NCBI GenBank assembly: GCA_017607445.1
Contig: JAEVHH010000003.1
Coordinates: 1,240,001 to 1,304,000, forward strand
Direction of reading: 5' to 3'
Length of the DNA: 64,000 bases
Origin: Histoplasma ohiense
Lineage: Eukaryota; Ascomycota; Eurotiomycetes; Onygenales; Ajellomycetaceae
The notes under the pieces are model-generated. The model ran no database searches and was not told the DNA's origin. It worked only from the letters and a program-made list of their open reading frames with translations. Both the position numbers and the translations under genes were made by a program. Below, in pieces: positions 24,079 to 35,116 of this stretch (positions within the stretch are counted from its first letter, which is position 1; every line of letters starts with the position of its first letter).

Positions 24079-24737
24079 AACAACGTATTGGGCGGGTTGT
24101 CAATGGGCTTGGCGTTATATTCGGAACGGATACGACAATTATTATTATTATTATTATTTTTTTTTTTGATATTTTCACCGCGGTATAGGCGAATTGTTCA
24201 TCTAAAGCGAACTTCCGCAGACGTTCTCTTGTATCACCCCGGTTGCATCATTCGAGGGATTCATAGGAGACGGTTCTTCCTGCTGTCTCAATAATAAAGA
24301 CTACGAAAAACAATCCATACATGGCACTGGACAAACATAACAACGGGAATGAAGGTGTACGTACAATAGTAACATATATGTAAGACCGAGGTAAATGGTA
24401 CTACAGGGAAAGGGTTGAAAAGATAACAATAATTAATTTGATCGAATGAATGATAAAAGCGGGATAATAAAGAAATATAAAAAGGGAGAAAATAAAATCA
24501 GATATTCTTCGCCGCCCAACATGTCGTATAATTATGTGACAGGTGTAAGCCATATATATAATGGCAATATGCATCTAAGGAAGGACGCAGCAGGGCAGAG
24601 CCCTAATTATTTGGAAACAAAAACCCCGCTCCATTCAGATCAAAATAATCCTCTACCCAAAAAAAAGAAAACCAAGGGAAAGGAACACATTCCAGTAACA
24701 TACCAAGCTATCCCTTCAACCCCAGACGGGTCACTTC
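24079..24737. other. Spacer between convergent 3' ends
   Basis: About 660 nt, AT-rich with an (ATT)n/poly-T run near 24140-24168. It should hold the 3' UTRs and polyadenylation signals of the carboxypeptidase and VMA2 genes. No gene was seen. Confidence 0.5.
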
Positions 24738-26822
24738 TTACACGTCAATTAAATTCGCCTCCGGGGCTGTGTTATCTCTCGTATCTTTATTCCCCTTTGT
24801 CCGTCCCTTACCAGAGCGCTGATAATACTCCTCAATGACTTTCCTGGGGATACGGTTAAGCAAATCCTTGGGATAAATGCGGAGGAGGTTCCACGCCAAG
24901 TCAAGAGACTCGAAGATAGTGCGGGACTCATAAGGTGATTGGGAGATGAATGTTCGTTCGAATTTATCTAAGAATTCGAGAGAGAGCTTATCCTCGGCCG
25001 AGAGTGCTTCTTCACCGACGACAGCTTTCATAGCAGCTAGAGAATTACTGGATCAGTATTTTAAGTTCTGCTTGGCAGCTTGCACAAATTGGTGAGCAAG
25101 GGAGATCATACCAGCATCACGGCCAATAGCATATTTGGCGTATAGTTGGTTGGATACATCGCCGTGGTCCTTGCGGGTACGGCCTTCACCGATGGCAGAC
25201 TTCATGAGTCGAGAAAGAGATGGCAATACATTTATTGGGGGGTAGATACCCTTGTTGTGAAGCTGGCGGTCCACGAAAATTTGGCCTTCGGTAATATAGC
25301 CGGTTAGATCAGGAATTGGGTGGGTGATATCTACATTGGTCAATTAGCACCTGCAAGAAATGATTTCAGGAGCTTTTCCAACATGGGCTACAAACATACC
25401 GTCGTTGGGCATAGTCAAGATAGGAATTTGCGTAATAGAGCCATTACGGCCCTCGACACGACCAGCTCGTTCATAAATGGTTGACAGATCAGTGTACATG
25501 TAGCCAGGATATCCACGTCTACCCGGGACCTCTTCTCTGGCGGCTGAAACCTCTCGCAGAGCATCACAATATGCAGAAAGATCAGTCAAGATGACAAGAA
25601 CATGTTTCTCCAATTGATAGGCGTAATATTCTGCGGTAGTAAGAGCAAGGCGAGGAGTGATGATTCGTTCGATCCTGTGTGCTTGAAATGTCAGCCATTT
25701 GATTTCCGGGAATTGTGGTGAGAAATATCTTACGTAGGATCGTTTGCAAGGTTAAGGAATAGCGTAACACGTTCCATACTGCCATTCTCCTCAAAATCAC
25801 GGGTAAAGAAACGACTTGTTTCCATGTTCACGCCCATTGCGGCGAACACAATGGAGAAATTGTCTTCATGTCCGTCATGCACGTCTTTGGTGGGCTTGCT
25901 CACCAGACTGGCTTGACGACAGATCTGTGCAGCAATCTCATTGTGTGGAAGACCAGCAGCAGAGAAAATAGGAATTTTCTGTCCGCGGGCAATGGAATTC
26001 ATTGTGTCGATGGCTGAGATACCAGTCGAGATCATTTCTTCTGGATATACCTGGTAGGCCGCCTTAGTCTTAGGAACGTACAATGCCGGGAAGTGTGGGA
26101 ACCCACTCGAGAGTATGGGTTTATTGGACTGCCATTAATATCCAGATATTCCTCCGCAAACACCTTAGGGCCCCTATCAATTGCGCGTCCAGATCCATCA
26201 AAGATCCGTCCAAGCATGTCTTCCGAGACACCAAGTTTGAGACTGTGACCAGTGAACTCGACCTTGGTCTAATCTGACAATTAGCAAGCCCGGTAGCGCA
26301 GTAACACAAACCGCCACGGATTGGATGATTGTACCTTTTTAACATCAATACCGTGAGTGCCTTCAAAAACCTATCCCACAAATCAATAAATGTTTCCCTT
26401 CAGGCGTCCCAACACCTGATGTTCTCCAGCAATATGGCGGCGCTGTCCACTACGCACCTGGACCACAGCCCTGTCACCTAAATGACACACGAGGTCAGTA
26501 TTCCCGCATCCCACGATATATGGTGTATCAAGATAGGGAGTGCATACCTCTAGCTTCCAAAACCTGGCCAGACTTCTCCGATCCATCGGGGAGTGTTAGA
26601 GATACGATCTCGTTATAGCGGGGGAATTTAACCTAGGCGGGGCGAATGAGGCGCAGATAAATCTCGTCAGCAAACCGGGATATAGATCCTAGAAGCGTCA
26701 CAATAAACCAACGCTCGCACATTGTCAAGGATAACCAAAGGGCCATTGATGCCTCCTATAGTGTTATATCGAATGCGAGGGTTGACGGACACCATCCTGG
26801 GGTCGCTGATTCCTGGAGCCAT
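24738..26822 (-). CDS. VMA2: V-type proton ATPase subunit B (V1 sector, non-catalytic)
   Basis: Nine exons on the minus strand: 26822-26721, 26632-26548, 26477-26458, 26370-26335, 26268-26107, 26050-25734, 25674-25400, 25330-25112 and 25036-24738, totalling 504 codons. Every junction was fixed by the near-invariant family sequence (for example VKFPRYNEIV, RGDRAVVQVFEG, KKTKVEFTG, PYSRVYPEEM, NDPTIERIITP, MPNDDITHPIPD, AIGRDAAAMKAV). Exon 3 (20 nt) and exon 4 (36 nt) are micro-exons, and one intron begins GTGGGT. The protein is the full usual length. It lies between the catalytic A subunits of the V1 hexamer and drives acidification of the vacuole. As expected for subunit B it lacks a normal P-loop. 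It is divergent from the oxidoreductase gene at 27430. Confidence 0.98.
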
Positions 26823-27429
26823 GGTTGTCGGTGTCTAGGATGCTGTCCAGCAGTACTATCTCGAGATGGCAAAGCTTATGGGGATCTGGAGGACTAGAGG
26901 GGTTAGGCTACACGGCTAGTGCTCTGGCTTGCTGTACGGGCGGAGGGATGTGAGAAGAGCGTTCGTTGGACTGAGCGGAGTTGTATAGATGTATAGATGA
27001 TGATGATGATGATGATGCCGTGTCCGATGCGGCTGGCAGCTACGGCACGTGACGGTGGCTGCTGCTGGCTGCTGCGTTGCCAACCACCCAATCAAATCGT
27101 GCCAACAGCGCCCCATCGCTGTGGCAGGTAAGCCCTAATTCCCAGAGCTTCTGGGGCCTTTTCGGCTTTCGCTGCCGCAGCGATTGACAGGAGTATTCCT
27201 CCACCATAGTAGGAAAAGTCCGCATTATTGCGGGGATTGAGGAGGGGCGGTTGAGAGTTTAAATAGCCATGAATGCTGGTCAGGTTGCCGTTTTTAATGC
27301 ATTTCATGCTGACAATGTAACATTCTATTGATCATATATGAAGCTGTTTGCTTGCCTTGAGGGACGGCTGATTTGCCTCCAGACCGGGTCACTTCTCATC
27401 TTTGTTCTGGAAGGAAAACGGTGATTAAG
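26823..27429. promoter_or_regulatory. Shared divergent promoter of VMA2 and the Gfo/Idh/MocA gene
   Basis: 607 nt between two start codons pointing away from each other. It contains a (GAT)n run at about 26997-27017 and CTG/GCTGCTG-rich sequence near 27058-27075. No TATA box was recognised with confidence. Confidence 0.55.
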
Positions 27430-28564
27430 ATGGTTGGAATTGCACTCTTGGGAGCGGGTATCTTTGCAAAAGAAGGTGAACTTGAATCAATCCTCTCTGA
27501 ATGTATTTTATATACACAATGGAAATGTTAACCCAAGGCCCCACTGTGCAGCCCACGTCCCCGTTCTTGCACATAATGATAAAGCAAAGGTTCTCGCTGT
27601 GTACTCGCGTTCGGAGGCATCTGCAAACTCAGTGGTGGAGGCACTACACAGCACCAGCACGGCTGGAACCTCTGCTACCATCGATGTATATTCTGATGAG
27701 AAGCCCGGGTATGGGCTTGACGAGCTTCTCCAGCGCGCCGACATCGAAGCAGTTATTGTGGTTCTCCCCATCCTCGTCCTGCCGGCCGTCGTCCGCAAAT
27801 GCCTCGCTGCAGGCAAACATGTCCTGGCCGAAAAGCCCATTGGACCGGACGTAGCAGCCGGCCGCGCCCTCATCGCCGAGTACGAAAGTACCTATGCGCC
27901 GCGCAACCTGGTGCTTTCCATCGCAGAGCAGTTCCGTTACGAAACCGCCTTGATCAGAGCGGGCGAGCTCATCGCCGGCGGCAAGATCGGCGAGCTGCAT
28001 CATGTCCACGGGCGCGTCGCGACCACAATGGCTCCAGACAACAAGTTCTGCAAGACCGCATGGCGCGCGACGCCGGGATACCAGGGCGGGTTCGTCCTGG
28101 ACGCCGGCGTCCATTTCGTGGCGCTGATGCGCATGGTTGCGGGACAAGAGATTGTCGAGACCACGAGCTTCACGGCGCAGTTCGCGCCACACCTGTCGCC
28201 TGTCGACACGGTGAACGCTGCGCTGAAGTTCTCGGGGGGTGCGCAGGGCACCTTCAGCATGTCCTTTGCTGCCGCAACGTTCGTTGCGGATTTCATCTTC
28301 ATCGGGACCGCTGGGATGTTGACTGTCAAGCGTGCGGCGCATGAAACCACGGTTCGTGTGGATGGGCCCGATCTCAAGCCGATATCTGAGGAAGTCTTCA
28401 AGGCAGATGGGATGATGAATGAAATCAGTGCCTTTGTACAGGCGGTTGCTGTTCGCAAGGGGGATAAAGCTGCGAGTCCCCGTGAGGCTCTGGCTGACGT
28501 TGCAGTGATTGAGAGCATATGCTCTGGTGGTGGGCATGTGCAGTCTCATGGGATTGATAGCTAA
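27430..28564 (+). CDS. Gfo/Idh/MocA-family NAD(P)-dependent oxidoreductase
   Basis: Two exons, 27430-27475 and 27552-28564, giving 352 codons. Splicing at GTGAAC...TGCAG creates MVGIALLGAGIFAKEAHVPVLAHN, a canonical Rossmann start with GxGxxA. The family's AEKP motif is present (HVLAEKPIGPDVAAGR; the Lys is usually catalytic), followed by EQFRYETALIRAGELI, LDAGVHFVALMRMV and a C-terminal sheet domain. It resembles the fungal group around yeast YMR315W, putative NADP(H) oxidoreductases whose substrate is unclear. Coding sequence is GC-rich compared with its flanks. The family is sure; the substrate is unknown. Confidence 0.93.
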
Positions 28565-29128
28565 TTTGGTAGAATGCGGAGAACGAAGATGGAGCTGGTA
28601 TATAATTTACGGGTTCCTATTTACGCAGACACGAATCATTTTCCCAAACCAATTGAAGCCTCACGGTTTCCATTCTAATTCGTTTCTTAACTATACAAAT
28701 TTTAGCCAAGCAAGTGTAAAAAATTTCTTAACGAGAATATTTGCCGCCTGGCTAAGCAATTCTCTCCCAACTCATCCAGTATACGCACGACGTTATTTTT
28801 GTGGGCGTAGTTTTCCGTGTGTAACCCAGAGAGAGTGTTTGTTAAGAATAAAGGAATGATAACTATCCTGAGTAATAACTAATTTCTAGATATGTTATAA
28901 ACCGCTTTTTCCGTTCCCTCCCCCTTTTTGTTTTGATGAAAGAGACATACATCCATGATTTACAAAAGTGATTGCTTCCTTCCCGCTGTCCTTTTAGATC
29001 CAAAATTTTTCAGATGCATCATTGATTTCAAATATCTACTCGCAGATACTTTTCGCTTCATTAAACAGAGATCCTTTTAACCAACTAGTCTCCTCTCCTC
29101 ACTTCACCATCTCCTCCCGCCGTCCCCT
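28565..29128. other. Spacer between convergent 3' ends
   Basis: About 560 nt of AT-rich sequence between the oxidoreductase and tryptophan synthase stop codons. No gene was seen; it presumably holds both 3' UTRs. Confidence 0.5.
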
Positions 29129-31981
29129 TCAAAACCTCAAATCCCATCCAATCTTCGGCCCTATCTCCGGTAACGCATCCGCCACACTCTGCACGTCCTT
29201 ATCGCCCCTCCCACTCAAATTCAGCACGATGTTCTCACCTTTCTTCATCGTCTTCGCCAGCTCCACCGCACCAAACACTGCATGCGACGACTCCAGCGCA
29301 GGGATGATGCCCTCCAGCTCCGTAATGAGCCGGAAGCCTTGCAGCGCCTGCGCATCCGTCGCAGCAATGAACTGCGCGCGCGACTGGTCTTTCCAAGACG
29401 AGAGCTCTGGGCCGACACCGGGATAGTCGAGGCCTGCGGAGATGGAGTGCGTGTCTGCAATCTGGCCATCTTCATTTTGCAAAATGTAAGTGCGCACGCC
29501 GTGCAGGACGCCCTTGGAGCCGTGCGAGAGAGTCGCGGAGTGCCGGGCCGTGTCGGTGCCGTCGCCGCCGGCTTCGACACCTAGAAGCCTGACGCTGGGG
29601 TCTTTAGTGAAGGGATAGAACATGCCGACGGCGTTGCTGCCGCCGCCTACGCATGCGACGACGGCATCGGGTAGCCTGCCTGTTAGCTTTTGCATTTGCT
29701 CCTTGGTCTCTTCACCGATGACGGATTGGAGGGTGCGAACGATGGTGGGGAAGGGGTGCGGTCCGATGGCTGAGCCGATTACGTAGTGTGTTGTATCAAG
29801 GTGGACGACCCAAGCGCGCAGTGCTTCGTTGACGGCGTCACGCAGGGTGCGCGAGCCAGCCTCGACGGCGACGACCTTGGCTCCGAGGAGTTTGATGCGG
29901 AATACGTTCAGGGCTTGGCGACGGACATCTTCAGCCCCCATGTAGATGACGCATTCCATGCCGAATTTCGCACAGACGGTAGCTGTGGCGACGCCGTGCT
30001 GGCCAGCCCCTGTCTCTGCGATGATTCGTGTTTTGCCCAGGCGGCGTGCGAGCAAAACTTGGCCCAGTGCATTGTTGATCTTGTGGCTTCCTGTGTGGTT
30101 CAGGTCTTCGCGCTTGAGATAGATGTTGGCTCCGCCAGCATATTTGGTCAGGCGCTCCGCAAGATGCAGGCTGCTAGGCCGACTCATATATGGGTAGTAT
30201 GACCGAAACTCCTCCCAGAATTTGGGGTCATTCCTAGCCTCGTTGAAACCTGCTTCGAGCTCTGAGAGGTTGTCCATGAGGGACTCTGGCACGTACTGCC
30301 CACCAAACTCGCCAAAGCGAGCTGGCATTGCGGCCTGATCTCCGGTCACATTGAGTGCTTCCAACTGATCCACCAGGCCGGCTCCAGACTTTTTGTCATT
30401 GGCAACTACTTCATCAACCTGTGCATTCGTTGGCTCCTGGGTGTGAGCGAGAGCTTCAGTAAGACCCACTTCTCGAGTCAAAGGCTCAGGCTCTGTGTTA
30501 CGTTCCACTTTCCTCCCAGTGATACTGGTACAATATTCTTCGATCTTCTGGACTCGCTGGCCAGCGGGTGCTTCGCCCAGGACCGTGATAATCTGGCTGC
30601 CGATGACCGCGCCTTCAGAAATCTCCTGCACTTTCAAAAAATGCTCTCTGGTACTTATGCCGAATCCTAGCGCAGTGGGGATGTTTCCGGAGTAGGAGTG
30701 GACCCGAGCAAGGAGCTCCGGGAGCCCTTTGCTTAGTTTCCCAGTTGCACCTGTAACACCCATTCGAGAAACGACGTAGATAAAGGAATCAGCGATTTTA
30801 CAGAGCAGTTTCATTCGAGAATCGGAGGTGGCGGGCGCGATCAGTGGAACATAAGATAACCTGCATCGCGGATTAGTATGACACATAACGAATCGCCAAA
30901 AGCGATAGCTTAGATAAAATTCGACACCCTCAAGGGCAAAAAATATCCAATCGATCGTGACAAAAAAAAAAAAAAAAGGGCAAGCAGATACGAAAAAAAG
31001 AGAAAAAGGGCCAAAAAAAAAAAAAAGACCCATGCTTACCCCTCCTTTCGGCACAGATCCCGGAACCGTATCGCTTCTTCGGGAGGAAGATCAACCATGA
31101 TGAATCCATTTACGCCAGCCTCCCTCGCATCCCTCAACATTTTGTCCTCCTTGTACTGGAGCAAGGGGTTGTAGTATCCCATGAGCAATACGGGAATTCG
31201 CAACCCCCGGCTCCGCGCGGTGCGCACCATATCCAACACCGACGTAACCGTCACACCATTCTTCAACGCTTGCGTGTTGGCTCTCTGGATGGTAGGACCG
31301 TCGGCGATAGGATCTGTGAAAGGCATGCCCAGCTCGATCAAATCTTTATATTTTGCAACGGTGAGCGACACAACCAAGTCAGCAATTTTTTGTTCCCTTT
31401 CATTTTATTCGCTTTAACTTTTTCCGCCCTGCTGTATTCTTCTTGGTAAGAGGAGAGGGGGGGGTGGAATGGAACGAGAACTGAAATGAACACAAGCAGG
31501 ATATTAAAAAAAAAAAAAGGGAAGGCACAAAAAACAGAACACCTATGAATGTTCCGCGAAAGACCAGAGACGCGGATACCGTATACCAACCCGATTGAAA
31601 GCCATACATATACACAGCACCACATCATACTTCACTTCACTCTGCCTCCCTTAGTGCAAAGGCCGGGCTGTCGTGTCATTCCCACCGCATAACAGTTGAG
31701 AAACAACAACAACAACAACAATACTCAACGCAACAACAGGAGCGACAAACAGGAGCAAAAAAAAAAAAATAAAAATAAAAATAAAAATAAAAAAGATATC
31801 AAGAAAAGAAAAGAAAAGAAAAAAGGAAAAAGGCATCTGACTCACCAGCCCCACCAGCTTCCATCCCAAGCATGATATCTGGAGTCTCATGCTTCTCGGG
31901 GTAACCTGCTGTAACATACGCGACGAGCGCTGCGCGCCCTTCCCTCTTGCATTGCGCGAAGGTCTGCTTTATCTTCTCCAT
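29129..31981 (-). CDS. TRP5: Bifunctional tryptophan synthase (TrpA-TrpB fusion)
   Basis: Three exons on the minus strand: 31981-31846, 31343-31040 and 30860-29129, giving 723 codons, the normal length for the fungal enzyme. The N-terminal alpha barrel (MEKIKQTFAQ..., then DLIELGMPFTDPIADGPTIQ with the catalytic Glu/Asp region, MGYYNPLLQY, GFIMVDLPPEEA, SYVPLIAPATSD) cleaves indole-3-glycerol phosphate. The C-terminal beta domain (GGQYVPESLM, KREDLNHTGSHKINN with the PLP lysine, GAGQHGVATA, GGGSNAVGMFYPF) joins indole and serine. The linker between them is about 60 residues and acidic. The second intron is 179 nt. The first is 502 nt, long for this window, and full of microsatellites. Its donor overlaps TGAGTCA, the Gcn4/CpcA-type site, which may be coincidence. 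Confidence 0.98.
31344..31845 (-). other. Long microsatellite-rich intron 1 of tryptophan synthase
   Basis: The 502-nt intron joins GGA to DLIELG without missing conserved residues, so no exon hides in it. On the plus strand it contains a (CAA)n run near 31701-31722, poly-A with (AAAAAT)n near 31757-31794, (AAAAG)n at about 31802-31822 and poly-A near 31506-31518. Confidence 0.85.
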
Positions 31982-32173
31982 CGGGGATTCTTCAAAAGAT
32001 GTCGACAGGCTCTTTTGGGAAGGTGATGTATACTAGTATCGAAAATGGTGGGTGGGGGTGGAGGGCGGGGGACGGAGGCGGTGCGGCGAAGTTTGTAGGG
32101 TTGAGGAGGTGAGGTTTGTTTTATTTTTGTAGAAGGCAGCGGATCCGAGGGAGATATGGGGATCAAAATTTCG

Positions 32174-32207
32174 TTCCAATTCCAATTCCAATTCCAATTC
32201 CAATTCC
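32174..32207. repeat. (TTCCAA)5 tandem repeat
   Basis: Five copies of TTCCAA plus a partial copy, about 190 nt upstream of the TRP5 start codon. Confidence 0.9.
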
Positions 32208-32394
32208 TGGTTGATAAAGCAGGTGTTCGTGGGGTATAATTTCGACCCAGCGTTGCGGCGCAACTCCTTGGTGGAACGCGATGCGCGGGGGGAAGGGAGG
32301 GGATCTTTCGTTGTATGTACCTAGAAGATATTCCGCCCCTTAGTAGGAGTCCAATTTGCTGAGAAGCACACCGGGATAAGATGAAGCGTGCGCT

Positions 32395-32425
32395 CGTGTC
32401 AATCGTGTCAATCGTGTCAATCGTG
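32395..32425. repeat. (CGTGTCAAT)3 tandem repeat
   Basis: Three exact nine-base units plus CGTG, about 0.4 kb upstream of the TRP5 start. Confidence 0.9.
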
Positions 32426-34161
32426 CGTTGACCGCAGTGTCTGTTACTCTGACTGGAAATCTCGGGCCAGCTTCGGCTCTTGGTGGCGGATGACTAAGCC
32501 CCTCCAGGCGGGGCTTCTCATAGCCAGTTCGAAGAGTTGAATGTGAAGGCGAGACAAGATGAGAGAACCTTATCGGGGATGCAGCATTACCTAGTACGTA
32601 GGTGCAGGCGTGGAGTATGGCGTGCATGAAGGGTTGCATGAAGACCGTTTGGAAATCCATGGCTGACAGCAAAATATCATAGTTAGTTACCCAACTTCAA
32701 CATTTACATTTCGTAACTCTCTACAACTTGTCTTGGAGTCGAGGTTACTCGACCAGTAAAACCAATTAAATAAATGTAACGAATGAAGAAATAAACAAAT
32801 ACAGTATTATTTTTTGTAACGGTTTGGATATCACAAAATTAATCCCCTTTATAAAGGTGAAAAATAACAACACCAACATAAATGGAAGAAAACAATATCA
32901 CAGATTAACACTATGTTGATCAAATTGAAATTAATATTATTCCCGTGCTCACTCAATTTGCATATAATACGAATAATGAACAACAAAAAAATATTAGGAG
33001 ATGGAATAGAGATGAGATATAAAAAAGCACATGAGATTTGTCGAGGAGGAGGGGGCGCGGCGTGGTGCAGGGGGAAATTTGAAAAGTTGAAAAATCAAAT
33101 CAAATCAAAACATGCTTCACACATATATCCCATTTCCCACCTACTAAAAGAAACAAGACGACTTTGAGAGACAAAAATAAAAACAGGGGCAAAACAGAAA
33201 ACAGAGTTATCCCAAGGTTCCCAAGGCCCCCAAATTTCCAAGTAAGGAAAAGCAACAAAAAAAATTAAAAAAAAAACTGAAAATTAAAAATCAAAAATCG
33301 ATAAATAATCAATACATAACAATAGCAAGCCCCATTATCCAAATCCCAATGTTATGCCGCAAAAAAAGAAGAAAAAAAGCAATCCAAAATCCAAAAAATA
33401 TAGTCATTTTTCCCTCCTCCGCCCGATGCATAAAAACGAAAAAAAAGTATCGTGGAAAAAAATCAAGTATGCCCTAGCGGTGAATAGTTACAACAAAAAT
33501 GAGTGACTTGGCTGATGCATATGCAAGGACGGACTGGGTGCAAATGTTTGAAAAAAAGAGAACATGACACCCCAAGAAATGTTCAAAAATATATGGGTTT
33601 CCCGTAGTCCCCTGTTGCTGTTGTTGTTCTTGTTGAAAGTGCTGTGGAGTGAAATAAAGAGCCATTTTCCAAGAAACAAAACCCGATTGGTGTTGTGTTA
33701 TAGGCCGGTATTAAAAACTAGGGGCGGATAACATTGAGATGTGGACAGAGACACAAGTCGAAGACATTGGTAGAGTGGAGAGGGGGAAAGCAGAACGGCG
33801 CGTTCCCCATGATAGGTGTGTGCAGGGTGGGGCGTGTTGTCGAAGGAGGGTCGAGAGGATAGTATGTGCCTCTGTGTCTGTGTGCGTGTTCGAGGGATTT
33901 AGCTGCGGCATGTCGAAATGTACGGTGTCGGAAAACCGGGGAGAGTGGGTACGGGCGTTGTCGTAAAGGATTGACGTGAAATGAAGTAAATAAATAAAAA
34001 TGTTGATTAAAAAAAAATATGTTAACGCCTCCCTTGCCTGTTAAAAAAGGAAGAAAAAAGAAAACTTTTTCTCAAAACCCCTCCCCGTTTCTTTATACGC
34101 ATGGTCATTTCGCTGAGAAGCAAAGTGACGAAGCGTATAAGAAAAAGGGAAAGTGGTGAAA

Positions 34162-34193
<32 letters not shown>

Positions 34194-35116
34194 CCAAGAA
34201 ATATAGCCCAAAAGAGAAAACGCCACCGCTTGTGTTTCTAATGAGTCTTCGTTAAAGGAGTGACAAGAAAGGAAAATCGTTGAAGAGTGGGAGAACGAAA
34301 AACAAAACATATATCGCTATGCATCGGATGGTTAAAGGAGTGGCTGGTTGGACGGGGACGCTTGAGTTCGGAAAGGAAAACAAATTAAAAAAAAAAAGTG
34401 AAAAAAGAGACCTAAAGGAAAAAAAAAAAAAAATCAACAAAATCAAATCCGTTTACCCCATGGACTGGGCTATGCAATCAAAAATTTAAACCAAAAAAAA
34501 AAAAAGAAAAAAAGAAAAACTTGGAACAACGCGGAGATGGGGAGAGTGTGACGAATTCGTAGGTAGATGGTGGTTGAAGAAAACGAATTATGTCGGTTTC
34601 TTAGATAAGAGGGCGTGGATCGAGGGGCGTATCGTGTTCATGCTGTGTAAAGATGGGTAAACACCAAGGAGCGAATTAGACCACCCCAAAAAAAAATTTA
34701 AACAAAAAAAGGCGTTTGTGCGAGGGAGGAGAGAAGCGCAAGGGCCAACACATCACGATAGAACAGAGAGTGGATCGACGGACAAAAATGGCAAACGGGA
34801 CGTTGAGCGTGACCCACGGAACGATCGATGCACACCATAATAATCGTCTAAGCGGAACAACGGAACGAGCATTGGTAACCTGTAACTTGTGTGTCGCGTG
34901 AGGTTGATCATGTATGTATGTCAGGAAGCGTCACTCAAAAAAACACAGCCAAGGAAAACCCGGTTGAAGGGTAGGCACATCTTGTCAAGTGAGGATCTGA
35001 GGTTCCAAAGGAGATCCTACCCGTGTCCTGCTAGCATTGCAACTTTTCTAATGAGATCGGTAGGTTGCAAGGGAGTCACAATTGGGTCGCAGCTACCACA
35101 AAATTCTTCCCAGAAT

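Larger units (their letters stand above)
31982..35116. other. Gene-free, A-rich region (promoter of TRP5 and 3' flank of the Medusa-like gene)
   Basis: Three kilobases with no supportable gene. On the plus strand it is rich in poly-A tracts (for example 34167-34193) and short repeats: (TTCCAA)5 at 32174-32207 and (CGTGTCAAT)3 at 32395-32425. The part next to 31981 should hold the TRP5 promoter. I saw no TGACTC-type Gcn4/CpcA site upstream of the TRP5 start within 700 nt. The A-rich part near 33-35 kb could be a long 3' UTR of the Medusa-like gene. Confidence 0.5.

Noticed and set aside
27644..28549. 301-codon minus-strand frame
   Set aside because: It is a shadow of the GC-rich coding sequence of the Gfo/Idh/MocA gene on the other strand.
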